This document shows, piece after piece, positions 1-8,913 of a stretch of 64,000 nucleotides of DNA. The stretch is taken from NCBI RefSeq assembly GCF_027604915.1, contig NZ_JAJAQC010000002.1, forward strand, positions 1-64,000, read 5' to 3'. Made by a program: the position numbers and the translations under genes. This DNA comes from Streptomonospora mangrovi. GTDB lineage: Bacteria; Actinomycetota; Actinomycetes; Streptosporangiales; Streptosporangiaceae. The notes under the pieces were generated by a model. It searched no databases, was not told the origin of the DNA, and was given only the letters and a program-made list of their open reading frames with translations. Position 1 is the stretch's first letter. Each line of letters begins with the position of its first letter.

Positions 1-102
1 AACGGGCGTACCGCCCTCCTCGGCGCGCCCGGCGGCCCGCAACCGCCCCCCGGGCCGCCGGCCGCGCCGCACCCGTCCCGCACCCGCCCGCAGGAGGGCA
101 AC

Positions 103-1512
<1,410 letters not shown>

Positions 1513-1592
1513 TCCGGGAGTCCGCAACCACGGCCCGCCCCACCACGTCAGACCGACAGGGAACCCCCACCATCGGTACGGAAGTGGGTCAC

Positions 1593-2225
1593 ATGGACGT
1601 GCGAAAGAGCTACGCCCAACTCCACAGCGGAGTCCGATTCGTCATCGACACCATCGAGAACGGCTACCGCCTCCCACAACCGCTGGAGGGGGAACTCCAC
1701 CACTGGGTGATCTCGCAGTGGGAGCGCATGCGCGACAACATCGAGTGGTGCGACGACGATCAGGACCTGGTCGCGGTGACCACCGACCTCACGCACCTGG
1801 CCGAGTCATACCGGGACCTGCGCAAGGCGCTCTTCTCCGACCTGCTTCACTTCGGCCCCGAACCGCCGTGGCGGCGAATCAACGCCGACCTCGCCGTCAG
1901 ACTCCCCCTGCAAGTCCACCTCAACAGCAGTGAGTACTACATGCTGCGCGCTCGGGGCGGGAACCGCTGGACCTTCTCCGTATACGGTTCGGCGAGGCCC
2001 GAACAGGGCGGGTCCGCCACCAGCTCGGAGTTCGAAGTCGAGCTGACGGAAAACACCTGCGTGATCCCCGCAGAGTTCGAGGGGCATCGGCTTCTGAGCC
2101 AGCTCTTCTACGGTCTCAGGCTGATGAAGGACGAGCATTACTTCATGCGAACGCCCCAGGACCACGTCCTGATGGAGGCGGAACGGATCGTCCACACGGA
2201 GGCCGACGACAGCGGCTGGGAGTGA
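1593..2225 (+). CDS. hypothetical protein, 210 aa
   Basis: I do not recognise this protein. The frame stays open further upstream, but that part runs across sdaA in another frame, so I start at the ATG that opens MDVRKSYAQLHSG; a GTG nine bases upstream (1584) is an alternative. It is soluble, rich in charged and aromatic residues (WERMRDNIEWCDDD, EPPWRRIN), with no signal peptide, no membrane segment and no obvious catalytic motif. Third-codon GC is visibly lower than in sdaA, which could mean recent acquisition. It follows sdaA by 80 bases in the same direction, but nothing ties it to serine metabolism. Confidence 0.75.
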   Translation: MDVRKSYAQLHSGVRFVIDTIENGYRLPQPLEGELHHWVISQWERMRDNIEWCDDDQDLVAVTTDLTHLAESYRDLRKALFSDLLHFGPEPPWRRINADLAVRLPLQVHLNSSEYYMLRARGGNRWTFSVYGSARPEQGGSATSSEFEVELTENTCVIPAEFEGHRLLSQLFYGLRLMKDEHYFMRTPQDHVLMEAERIVHTEADDSGWE

Positions 2226-2270
2226 GCCGGACGCGGCACCCGCGCCGTGGTCGAGTGCTGACCCCGGGGA

Positions 2271-2540
2271 TCAGCGTGAGCGGTACGCGTCGAAGCGGTG
2301 CTCGACGGCGACGACCGTGGCGGTGCGGGCGTCCTCGTCGATCTCGTAGAGGACGCGGTAGGAGCCGCGCCGCGCCGACCAGGTGTTCTCGAACGGGGGG
2401 TTGAGCAGCCGCTTTCCCACCCGGTGGGGGTTGTCCGCCAGCGGGCTGACGGCGAACTCGTGGACGGCCGAGGCGATCTTCTCGGGAAGGCGGGAGTGCA
2501 GGCTGCGGACGGCCGCGACGTGCGGGTTGCGGTGCCACAA
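2271..2540 (-). CDS. RelE/ParE-family toxin-like protein, no antitoxin seen
   Basis: An 89-residue protein with the RelE-type core: SRLPEKIASAVHEF helix, then NPHRVGKRLL, WSARRGSYRVLYEID and a C-terminal HRFDAYR. In the family such proteins cleave mRNA at the ribosome and are held inactive by a cognate antitoxin. The C-terminal half fits best. The first 10 residues (MWHRNPHVAA) replace the usual short beta strand, so the N-terminus is divergent or the start is eroded. An antitoxin would be expected just upstream on the minus strand, but that stretch holds the start of the MarR gene and no RelB-like frame. The toxin may therefore be an orphan or decayed. Confidence 0.72.
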   Translation of the reverse strand: MWHRNPHVAAVRSLHSRLPEKIASAVHEFAVSPLADNPHRVGKRLLNPPFENTWSARRGSYRVLYEIDEDARTATVVAVEHRFDAYRSR

Positions 2541-2647
2541 TGAGCGGATGCGGAGGCGCGTGGTGATGGCGGTCGAGGCGGGTGCGACCTCCCCGGGAGT
2601 GGTGGCCGCCGGGCTTGGGCGGTTCGTCGCGGAGGGCGGGAGTCGCC

Positions 2648-3232
2648 GTGGCTGCTGAATCTGAGGGGCGCTCGGCGGCGGGTCCCAGTGTCGAGGACGG
2701 CATCCGGGCGCTGCTGCTGTTGATGCCGCGGCTGGTGGGGCGGGCCAAGCGGCTGCCGGTGCCCGAGGAGCTGCGGTCGTTCTCGCTGGCGCCCCGGCAC
2801 CTGTCGCTGCTGGCCTACCTGCTGTTCGACGGGCCGATGAGTGTGAACGAGCTGGCCGGGCGGCTGGAGGTGGCGCCCTCCACCGCGAGTCTGATGGTGG
2901 GCGACCTGAGCCGCCAGGGGGTGCTGGACCGGCGCGAGGACCAGGCGGACCGGCGGCGGATGATCGTGAGCATCGCCGAGGAGCACCGGCCGGCCATCAC
3001 GGCGTGGCTGGCGCAGGGCGCCCAGGCGTGGCGGGTTGCGCTGGAGCCGCTGAGCCCGGCCGAGCGGCGGATGTTCGTGGACACGCTCGCCGTCTACGAG
3101 CGCGAGGTCGCCCGGCGCACCGACGGCGGCGGGGGCGGTCCCGAGCGCACGGACGGCGCGGCGGGGGCAACGGGTACGGCGGGCAAGGACGATGGCGACA
3201 CGGCGGACACGGGAGATGCCGGGGGCGGGTAG
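2648..3232 (+). CDS. MarR-family transcriptional regulator
   Basis: DNA-binding repressor-type protein of about 194 residues. The winged helix is clear: LAPRHLSLLAYLLFDGPMSV, then NELAGRLEVAPSTASLMVGDL as helix-turn-helix, and the wing DRREDQADRRRMIVSI with the DxRR pattern of MarR proteins. The last 40 residues are a low-complexity Gly/Asp/Thr-rich tail (DGGGGGPERTDG onward) not needed for the fold. I start at GTG 2648 behind GGAGGG (2631-2636); an earlier in-frame GTG at 2582 has no ribosome-binding site and would add Pro/Trp-rich sequence. The ligand and targets are unknown. Confidence 0.9.
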   Translation: MAAESEGRSAAGPSVEDGIRALLLLMPRLVGRAKRLPVPEELRSFSLAPRHLSLLAYLLFDGPMSVNELAGRLEVAPSTASLMVGDLSRQGVLDRREDQADRRRMIVSIAEEHRPAITAWLAQGAQAWRVALEPLSPAERRMFVDTLAVYEREVARRTDGGGGGPERTDGAAGATGTAGKDDGDTADTGDAGGG

Positions 3233-3321
3233 CGGCTCCCCGCGCGGCCGGGCGCGGGCCGGCTGCCCCGCGATGCGCTGACAGCGACCCCAGCGGTTCC
3301 CCGCGCGATCGCGCCCCGGCC

Positions 3322-4182
3322 TCAGGCCGGCTGGGTCGGGGCCTCGTAGTGGCCGCGCAGGGCGCGTTCGCGGTCCTCGTCGCTGGAGAGCGGGCAACTG
3401 GCGCACTTGGCGTCGCCGAACCGGTAGTAGAAGCAGCAGCCGCCCGACACCAGGAACATCCGCTCGGGCCGGTGCCGCGGCCGTCCCCGCAGGGCCAGCG
3501 GGAACGGGCGCTGGCGCGGGGCCACGCGGTCGCGGTCGTGGTTGAGGCAGGCCACCATGCGCCTGGCGCGCTCCCAGGCGTCCGCCTGGTCGGCGCCGAC
3601 CTCCTCGGAGGCCAGCAGCAGGGCCTCGTGCAGGGCGTCGGCGACCATGCTCCACTGCGGGCGCGCGCCGAACCGGGTGGTGGCCCGCACCGCCGCGATC
3701 GCGGGCTCCAGCGCGGCCGCCGCCGAGGACACGAACCAGCGGTCCAGTTCGGCCTCGGACTCCAGGACGCGCACGCCGGGGGCGTGGGCCAGCGGGTCGC
3801 CGGGCAGGACGGCGGCGTCGGACAGGCGCAGTGTGAGCCGGTCCAGCCGGCCGGTCTCGGTGCGGCGCACCCACAGCAGGTGCGCGGCCAGCAGCGGCGC
3901 CCGGCCGGTGAGGTAGGCGGCCATGGCCGCCAGCGTCATCACCTGGCGGCCCATGTCGGCGGCGAGGAACGCCGACGACGCGGTGCGGTGCCCCTGGCAG
4001 GAGTGCTCGGTGAGGGTGTCGATCAGCTCGGGGACGCGCTCGGGCAGCCGGTCCACGCGGATCCACTCGGGGCCGGCGGGCGCGGGCGCGCCGGGGGCCA
4101 GCAGGTCGGTCTTGTAGTACAGGTCGCGCTCGTTGACCCACTCCACGATCCCGGCGAGCGGATGGCTGCTGGCTCCCACCAT
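3322..4182 (-). CDS. FhuF-like ferric-siderophore reductase, 2Fe-2S
   Basis: A 286-residue cytoplasmic protein related to FhuF, which reduces Fe(III) bound to hydroxamate siderophores to release iron. The diagnostic C-terminal cluster motif is present as CC-x9-C-x2-C at about Cys249, Cys250, Cys260 and Cys263 (GGCCFYYRFGDAKCASCP). The N-terminal two-thirds lacks other motifs, as usual in the family. The start is the ATG opening MVGASSHPL, behind GAAGGGAG. A DtxR/IdeR-type iron box lies at 4250-4268, about 70 bases upstream, so expression should rise under iron limitation. No siderophore biosynthesis or uptake genes are adjacent. Confidence 0.88.
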   Translation of the reverse strand: MVGASSHPLAGIVEWVNERDLYYKTDLLAPGAPAPAGPEWIRVDRLPERVPELIDTLTEHSCQGHRTASSAFLAADMGRQVMTLAAMAAYLTGRAPLLAAHLLWVRRTETGRLDRLTLRLSDAAVLPGDPLAHAPGVRVLESEAELDRWFVSSAAAALEPAIAAVRATTRFGARPQWSMVADALHEALLLASEEVGADQADAWERARRMVACLNHDRDRVAPRQRPFPLALRGRPRHRPERMFLVSGGCCFYYRFGDAKCASCPLSSDEDRERALRGHYEAPTQPA

Positions 4183-4249
4183 GCGGCTCCCTTCACGGCG
4201 CACGGAAGACGCACCCGGACGCGGCGCGCGCGGCGCCGGCCGGGTGTCC

Positions 4250-4268
4250 GTAGGTAAGCCTAGCCTCA
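4250..4268 (-). promoter_or_regulatory. iron box (DtxR/IdeR/DmdR-type operator)
   Basis: Read on the minus strand this 19-mer is TGAGGCTAGGCTTACCTAC, which agrees with the actinobacterial iron-box consensus TTAGGTTAGGCTAACCTAA at 15 of 19 positions and keeps the inner AGGCT..ACCT symmetry. It sits directly upstream of the FhuF-like gene, where an iron-dependent repressor is expected to bind. Confidence 0.75.
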
Positions 4269-4439
4269 GAAGGACGAACCGTACATACCGCGCCCGGGGT
4301 CGCGAACGGTGCCACACGCCGCACGCCCGCCCGGGGCGACCCGCCGCCGACGATCCGATGGCGAATGAGCGAAACCGGTGGTTGCGGTGCCAATCAGTGG
4401 GTTAACGTGGCAGAACACGCGCTGACAAGGGGGACCCGG

Positions 4440-5132
4440 GTGGGCAAGCGGCTGGTGCTGTGGGACATCGACAAGACCCTGATCGACGTCGACGGCCTCG
4501 GATCCGAGATCTTCTCGGCGGCGTTCGCGGAGTTCAGCGGATTAGACCGGCACCGACCCACCCACGGCCCCGGCCGCACCGAGTGGCAGTGGTTCCAGGA
4601 CACCCAGCTCGCCAACGACCTCGTGCCCACCGACGACTGCTTCCCCCGCTTCCTCGGCATCCAGGACGCCATGTTCGAGGCGCGGGCGGCGGAGTTCGCC
4701 GAGCGCGGCGAGGTCCTGCCCGGCGCGCGCGAGGCGCTGGAGCGCTGCGCGGCCAACCCCGACATCATCTCCTCGCTGCTGACCGGCAACACCCGCCGCA
4801 ACGCCGAGCGCAAGCTCGCCGCGTTCGGTCTGGACCACCTCGTGGAGATCCCCATAGGCGGGTACGGCGACGACCACCGCGACCGCCCCGAACTGGTGCG
4901 CATCGCGCGCGAGCGGGTGCAGCGGGCCACCGGGATCGCGTTCACCGCCGACACCACCGTGCTGGTGGGCGACAGCCCCAACGATGTCATGGCCGCGCTG
5001 CACGGCGGCGCGCGGATCGTGGCGGTGGCCACCGGGATCGTCTCGGCCGCCGAACTCCGCGCCGCCGGCGCCGAGGTCGTGCTCGACGACCTCTCCGACA
5101 CCGACGCCGTGCTGGACCTGCTGCTGGGCTGA
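4440..5132 (+). CDS. HAD-superfamily hydrolase, phosphoglycolate-phosphatase-like
   Basis: A 230-residue phosphatase of the haloacid dehalogenase fold. Motif I is LWDIDKTL with Asp9 as nucleophile and Asp11 as general acid/base. Motif II is LLTGNT, motif III the Lys of NAERKLAAF, and motif IV VLVGDSPNDVMAA. The helical cap lies between motifs I and II, as in subclass I enzymes such as phosphoglycolate phosphatase. The substrate cannot be read from sequence. I start at GTG 4440, preceded by AAGGGGGA at about 4427-4434; the frame also stays open upstream from 4365. It is monocistronic. Confidence 0.9.
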   Translation: MGKRLVLWDIDKTLIDVDGLGSEIFSAAFAEFSGLDRHRPTHGPGRTEWQWFQDTQLANDLVPTDDCFPRFLGIQDAMFEARAAEFAERGEVLPGAREALERCAANPDIISSLLTGNTRRNAERKLAAFGLDHLVEIPIGGYGDDHRDRPELVRIARERVQRATGIAFTADTTVLVGDSPNDVMAALHGGARIVAVATGIVSAAELRAAGAEVVLDDLSDTDAVLDLLLG

Positions 5133-5220
5133 GCGCCGCCGGCACGAGGTGAGCGGCGCCGGAGGTTCCCCCCGATGTCCTCCAGCGCCGCTCTTCCGGG
5201 ATGGTCTGTGTGCGCGCCCC

Positions 5221-5823
5221 TCAGGCGAGGGCGCGCCGGGGGTTGCGGGGCGGGGCCGCCATCGACACCCGCACCACCGCCGGCACCCGCTCCAGGTCCA
5301 GGGCGGTGCGCAGGTCGGCGAGCGCCTCGGCGCGCACCCGGCGCCACACGGCGGTGACATCGGCGTCGTCGTCCAGGGTGAGGTCGAGCCGCATGTGCGG
5401 CGCCGTGGTGGACTCGGTCAGGTGCGCCCGCGCCCGGCGCACCCCGGGGTACTCCCGCACCGCGTCCTCGAACGCGCCGCGCGCGGCGCGGGCGGGCAGG
5501 TCGGTGGTGCCGCCGCTGGGGTCGGGCTCCACCGCGACCTGGTCGACGGTGTCGCCGCGCCCCTGGACCGCCAGCCAGCGCAGCGCCAGCACCGCGACCA
5601 CGACGGCCGCGACCGCCGCCGCGTAGGGCACCCACGCGCCGCCGATCCCCAGCGCGCCGGGGGCCTCGGCGAGGGCGGCGCGGGGGCCGGCCACCGGCAG
5701 CAGCCCGCGCCCGGCGGCCAGCGCCGCCGCGCCCAGCACGGTCACCACCAGCCCCACGAGCGCCAGCCCCCACCGGTTGCCGCGCGCCGACCTGCGCGCC
5801 CTGCGGCCAAGCGAGGTGGTCAT
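5221..5823 (-). CDS. AmaP-like membrane anchor of the Asp23 cluster
   Basis: A 200-residue protein with two hydrophobic segments near the N-terminus (WGLALVGLVVTVLGAAALAA and VPYAAAVAAVVVAVLALRWL), followed by a soluble domain ending in PRRALA. This is the layout of AmaP-type anchors that tether Asp23/Gls24 proteins to the membrane. The soluble domain (AFEDAVREYPGVRRARAHL, RLDLTLDDDADV) also resembles the Asp23/BON-like fold of its neighbours. It is the last gene of a six-gene minus-strand operon, 8 bases after the DUF6286 gene. The start codon ATG has only a weak ribosome-binding site, suggesting translational coupling. Confidence 0.75.
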   Translation of the reverse strand: MTTSLGRRARRSARGNRWGLALVGLVVTVLGAAALAAGRGLLPVAGPRAALAEAPGALGIGGAWVPYAAAVAAVVVAVLALRWLAVQGRGDTVDQVAVEPDPSGGTTDLPARAARGAFEDAVREYPGVRRARAHLTESTTAPHMRLDLTLDDDADVTAVWRRVRAEALADLRTALDLERVPAVVRVSMAAPPRNPRRALA

Positions 5824-5831
5824 GGCGGGGA

Positions 5832-6437
5832 TCACGCCTTCGCGCAACGGACGTGGGTGATCACCTTGAAGTCGCCCAGCGGGGCGATCTCGGTGAGCCG
5901 CCGCTCCACCGCCGCCGCGACCTGCCCGCGCAGCTCGGGCGCCTCGATGAGGTCGGTGTGCACCCGCACGCCGATGCGGTGCCGCCCCACGGTGACGCGG
6001 GCGCCCCGCACCCCGCCGACGCTGCGGGCGGCCAGGGCCAGGGTGCGCCGCAGCGCCGACCGCGACAGCCCCACCACCAGGTCGGGGTCGTCGGTGCGCA
6101 GCGGCGCGAACCGGCCCCGGCCGGGAAGGAGCGCGATCGCGATCAGGGCCAGCCCGATCAGGGCCAGGAGCAGGGACGCGGCCTGCACGGCGGGGTCGCC
6201 CCACTGCGCGCCCACCGCGTACTCCTCGGCGGTGGTGGTGACGGCGGTGCGCATGGGGCTGCCCACCAGCGCCGAGACGACCTCGGCGGCGGCGAAGGCG
6301 GCGACCAGCAGCACCAGCGCCCCCACGATCAGCGCCGGCCAGGACCGGCGCGGGCGGAAGGTGTGCACGGCAACGCGGCGCGCCCGCCGCGCCGTCGCGG
6401 GATCCGGGCGCATGAGCGCGTCTTCAACGGTTGTCAT
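5832..6437 (-). CDS. DUF6286-type membrane protein of the Asp23 cluster
   Basis: A 201-residue protein with two transmembrane segments (about residues 35-58 and 84-104), then a cytoplasmic-looking domain (LRRTLALAARSVGGVRGARVTVGRHRIGVRV). That pattern matches the actinobacterial DUF6286 family found with Asp23/Gls24 proteins. The role is unproven; by context it is a second membrane partner of the envelope-stress proteins encoded around it. The ATG at 6437 has GGGAGGGAC upstream. Confidence 0.72.
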   Translation of the reverse strand: MTTVEDALMRPDPATARRARRVAVHTFRPRRSWPALIVGALVLLVAAFAAAEVVSALVGSPMRTAVTTTAEEYAVGAQWGDPAVQAASLLLALIGLALIAIALLPGRGRFAPLRTDDPDLVVGLSRSALRRTLALAARSVGGVRGARVTVGRHRIGVRVHTDLIEAPELRGQVAAAVERRLTEIAPLGDFKVITHVRCAKA

Positions 6438-6489
6438 GCCAGTCGTCCCTCCCCGAAGTAGTGGTCCGGGCCGCCGAGGGGGCGGCCAA

Positions 6490-6906
6490 TCAGTCGGCGC
6501 GGCCGCCGCGCACCAGATCGGCGATCTCGATGTCGACGCGGCGCACCGCCATGCCTGTCAGGTCCTGCACGGTCCGGGCGGTGTGCGCCCGTACCTCACG
6601 TGTCACCTCGCGCACCGAGCGCGGGTAGCGCACGGCGATCCGCAGCCGCAGGGTGGCGGTGTCGCCGTTGCCGCTGATGCCGGCGCGGGCCCGCACGCCC
6701 GCGACCGAGCGGGTGCGGCCGGTGCCCGGTGCCGCGCCCGCTCCCCCGCCGGCGCGGCCGACCCCCGCCACGCGGGAGGCGGCGCGGGCCGCGATCGCGG
6801 CGACCACGTCGGCGCCGATGACGGTGCGGCCGCGCTGGTCGGCGGGTGCGGGGTCCGCCGGCCGCTCCGGCGGCGGCGCGGGGTCCGCGGCGGTCGTGGC
6901 CGTCAT
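6490..6906 (-). CDS. Asp23/Gls24-family envelope stress protein
   Basis: A 138-residue protein. After a Pro/Ala-rich leader comes the Asp23/Gls24 core: GRTVIGADVVAAIAARAASRVAGV, a beta segment ATLRLRIAVRYPRSV, then TVQDLTGMAVRRVDIEIADLV. Members are abundant soluble proteins that coat the inner membrane face through AmaP and respond to cell-wall or alkaline stress in Firmicutes; in actinomycetes the role is not established. It lies mid-operon with GAGGAGG before its ATG. Confidence 0.85.
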   Translation of the reverse strand: MTATTAADPAPPPERPADPAPADQRGRTVIGADVVAAIAARAASRVAGVGRAGGGAGAAPGTGRTRSVAGVRARAGISGNGDTATLRLRIAVRYPRSVREVTREVRAHTARTVQDLTGMAVRRVDIEIADLVRGGRAD

Positions 6907-6994
6907 GGTCGCCTCCTCACGCGTTCACGCTGTCCGTGCGCCGGGCCGCCGGCCCGGGGTGCTGGCCGGCGCGCTCCCGCGCGCCGCCCGCGGG

Positions 6995-7168
6995 TCATTC
7001 GCGGCGGCCCGCGAAGAGCTGCCGGAGGTCGAGGTCGCCCTCGAACGCGCGCCCGGCCAGGAAGCCGATGGCGCCCAGCACGAGGACGAGCACGAAGGCG
7101 CCGAAGCCGCCGAAGGCCCCCGCGAGTCCCAGCACGGACCCGAAGGCCAGCCCAACGATGGGCCACAT
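6995..7168 (-). CDS. small DUF2273-like membrane protein
   Basis: A 57-residue protein starting MWPIVGLAFGSVLG, almost entirely two hydrophobic segments with Gly-rich packing, then a charged end (RAFEGDLDLRQLFAGRRE). Small proteins of this type (DUF2273 in Firmicutes) sit in Asp23/Gls24 operons. I start at ATG 7168, with GAGAGGGGAA upstream; an upstream in-frame extension to 7240 is Arg/Pro-rich and unlikely. It probably helps anchor the Asp23-type proteins. Confidence 0.75.
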   Translation of the reverse strand: MWPIVGLAFGSVLGLAGAFGGFGAFVLVLVLGAIGFLAGRAFEGDLDLRQLFAGRRE

Positions 7169-7194
7169 GTGCGTTCCCCTCTCAGTCGGCGGGT

Positions 7195-7545
7195 TCACCT
7201 GCGTGTCCCCGCCTCGGCGAGGTCGATGTCGGCCACCCACACCCGCACGCCGTCCCCGGAGTCCGGCACCCCGCCGCGCGCGGCCAGCACGGCGGCGCGG
7301 ACGTCGGCGGCGATGTCGGGGATGGGGCGGCCGTAGCGCACCACCACGCCGACCTCGACGCCCTCGGGTCGCACGGCGACGCCCTCGACCCGGCCGCCGG
7401 GGCCGGGGGTGGCGGTGGTGCCGAACTCCCCGGCCGACAGCCCCGCGATGTCGGGCAGCGCCCGCACCCGCGCGGCGATGCGCTCGGCCTCGGCCGTGGC
7501 GGGGTCGCGGACGCCGCCCGCCGGCTCTGCGCCGCCGGCCGCCAC
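7195..7545 (-). CDS. short Asp23/Gls24-like protein
   Basis: A 116-residue protein resembling the Asp23 fold in its second half (VEVGVVVRYGRPIPDIAADVRAAVLAA, then DGVRVWVADIDL). The IP-D-(I/L)-A pattern is shared with the next gene upstream (VAIPDLAGAVRRNV). The N-terminal half is diverged. The GTG start lies 2 bases after the stop of the preceding Asp23 gene and has no separate ribosome-binding site, so translational coupling is likely. Confidence 0.72.
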   Translation of the reverse strand: MAAGGAEPAGGVRDPATAEAERIAARVRALPDIAGLSAGEFGTTATPGPGGRVEGVAVRPEGVEVGVVVRYGRPIPDIAADVRAAVLAARGGVPDSGDGVRVWVADIDLAEAGTRR

Positions 7546-7547
7546 GG

Positions 7548-8045
7548 TCAGCGCACCCGGGGCTCGGAGTCGTCGCCGGACTCGGAGTCGTCGGAGTCGT
7601 CGGGCAGGTGGATGTCGTCGACGGTGATGTTGACCTCGGTGACCTCCAGGCCGGTCATGCGCTCCACGCCGTGGATGACGTTGCGGCGCACCGCGCCGGC
7701 GAGGTCGGGGATGGCCACCCCGTACTCCACCACCAGGTCGATGTCGATGGCGGCCTGGCGTTCACCGACCTCGACGGCCACGCCGCGCGCGGCCGAGGAG
7801 GTGGAGCCGCCGCCGGAGACGCGGTCGCGCACCGCGCCGAAGGCGCGGGCCGAGCCGCCGCCCATGCGGTGGACGCCGTCGACCTCGCGCGCGGCCATGC
7901 CGGCGATCTTGGCGACGACGTGGTCGGCGATGGTGGTGCGGCCGTTGGCGGTGACCAGTTCGCGTCCGGCGCCGCCCCGGGCGCCGCCGGGCGTGCCGCT
8001 GTCGCGGGCGCCGGGCACGGTGGGCTCCGCACTGGTGTTCGTCAC
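7548..8045 (-). CDS. Asp23/Gls24-family envelope stress protein, first operon gene
   Basis: A 165-residue Asp23/Gls24 protein and the clearest member here: GRTTIADHVVAKIAGMAAREVDGVHRMG, then VEVGERQAAIDIDLVVEYGVAIPDLAGAV, and GLEVTEVNITVDDIHLPDD. The C-terminal tail is an Asp/Ser/Glu run. I start at GTG 8045 (VTNTSAEPT) because AGGGGGAA precedes it; the frame stays open to 8174 but that part is Arg/Pro-rich. It heads the minus-strand operon, diverging from the ECF sigma gene across about 290 bases. Confidence 0.87.
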   Translation of the reverse strand: MTNTSAEPTVPGARDSGTPGGARGGAGRELVTANGRTTIADHVVAKIAGMAAREVDGVHRMGGGSARAFGAVRDRVSGGGSTSSAARGVAVEVGERQAAIDIDLVVEYGVAIPDLAGAVRRNVIHGVERMTGLEVTEVNITVDDIHLPDDSDDSESGDDSEPRVR

Positions 8046-8231
8046 TGTCGTTCCCCCTGGTCGAGTCGGACCGTCCGCCGTGGGCACGCGGCCTGCGGGC
8101 CTGCGGCGGTCTGAGCGCCGGCCCGCGGCCGGTGCGCCCCCTGGCGGCGGCCGCCGGCCGTCGATGTCACGCACTTAAGGACACGGGGAATCCCCTGGGC
8201 TCACGCCACCACGGGCGTGACGTGCGCCACA

Positions 8232-8256
8232 GAAATCCCTGTCCGAGTAGGATTTC
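8232..8256. repeat. inverted repeat in the Asp23/ECF-sigma divergent promoter region
   Basis: Perfect 7-bp arms GAAATCC and GGATTTC are separated by 11 bases, inside the 286-base gap between the Asp23 operon and the ECF sigma gene. ACAG/CTGT extends the arms if a two-base bulge is allowed. Position and local A/T richness suggest an operator for either transcription unit. The rest of the gap (8046-8331) shows nothing else that I can name. Confidence 0.45.
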
Positions 8257-8331
8257 ACTGTAGCGCTACCGAGGGTAATCAACAATGGTCATGCCGTAAT
8301 TGCACCTGATGAAGTGGGGTGGCCGCCGACC

Positions 8332-8913
8332 ATGTTCGAGTCGCCCCCGCCATCGGAGGCCCACCCGCCGCCCCGCCCGCCCGATCCGCCCGACTCCGCG
8401 CTGGTGACCCGCGCCCAGGACGGCGACCCCGACGCGTTCGAGGTCCTGGTGCGGCGCCACCAGGACACCGTCTACCGGATCGCGCTGCGCGTCCTGGGCG
8501 ACGAGGGCGACGCGGCCGACGCCGCGCAGGAGGCGCTGGTCGCCGCCTGGCACCGGCTGCCCGACCTCGCCGATCCCGTCAGCTTCCGGGCGTGGCTCTA
8601 CCGCATCGCCGGCCGGCGCGCCCTCAACCTGGCGCGCGCCCGCACGCCCGAGGCCCCCGCCGACAACGTCGAGGCGGCGGCCACGCCGGCCGGTCCCGAG
8701 CAGCACACCGTGGCCGGCGACCTGCGCCACGCGCTCGCGCGGGCGCTGGCGGGGCTCCCGCCGGGCCAGCGGACCTGCTGGGTCTTGCGGGAACTGGAGG
8801 GCATGGGCTATGAGGAGATCGCCGACGTCGTCGGAGCCGGCCCGGACGCGGTGCGCGGACGCATCCACCGCGCCCGCGCCCGGCTCGTGGAGGAGCTTGC
8901 GCCATGGCGGTAG
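8332..8913 (+). CDS. ECF RNA polymerase sigma factor
   Basis: A 193-residue group 4 sigma factor. Region 2 is DAFEVLVRRHQDTVYRIALRVLGD with EGDAADAAQEALVAAWHRL; region 4 is LPPGQRTCWVLRELEGMGYEEIADVV with the recognition helix DAVRGRIHRARARLVEEL. A Pro-rich N-terminus (SPPPSEAHPPPRPP) precedes region 2. I start at ATG 8332; GTG 8314 is an alternative. Its last 10 bases overlap the next gene, which encodes a zinc-finger/Asp23 protein, so the two are probably co-translated. Location beside the Asp23 operon suggests that this sigma factor controls envelope-stress genes. Confidence 0.93.
   Translation: MFESPPPSEAHPPPRPPDPPDSALVTRAQDGDPDAFEVLVRRHQDTVYRIALRVLGDEGDAADAAQEALVAAWHRLPDLADPVSFRAWLYRIAGRRALNLARARTPEAPADNVEAAATPAGPEQHTVAGDLRHALARALAGLPPGQRTCWVLRELEGMGYEEIADVVGAGPDAVRGRIHRARARLVEELAPWR

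Noticed and set aside
2143-2748. Minus-strand frame that could be the antitoxin of the RelE-like gene
   Set aside because: Its sequence is antisense to the MarR gene and shows no ribbon-helix-helix or RelB pattern.
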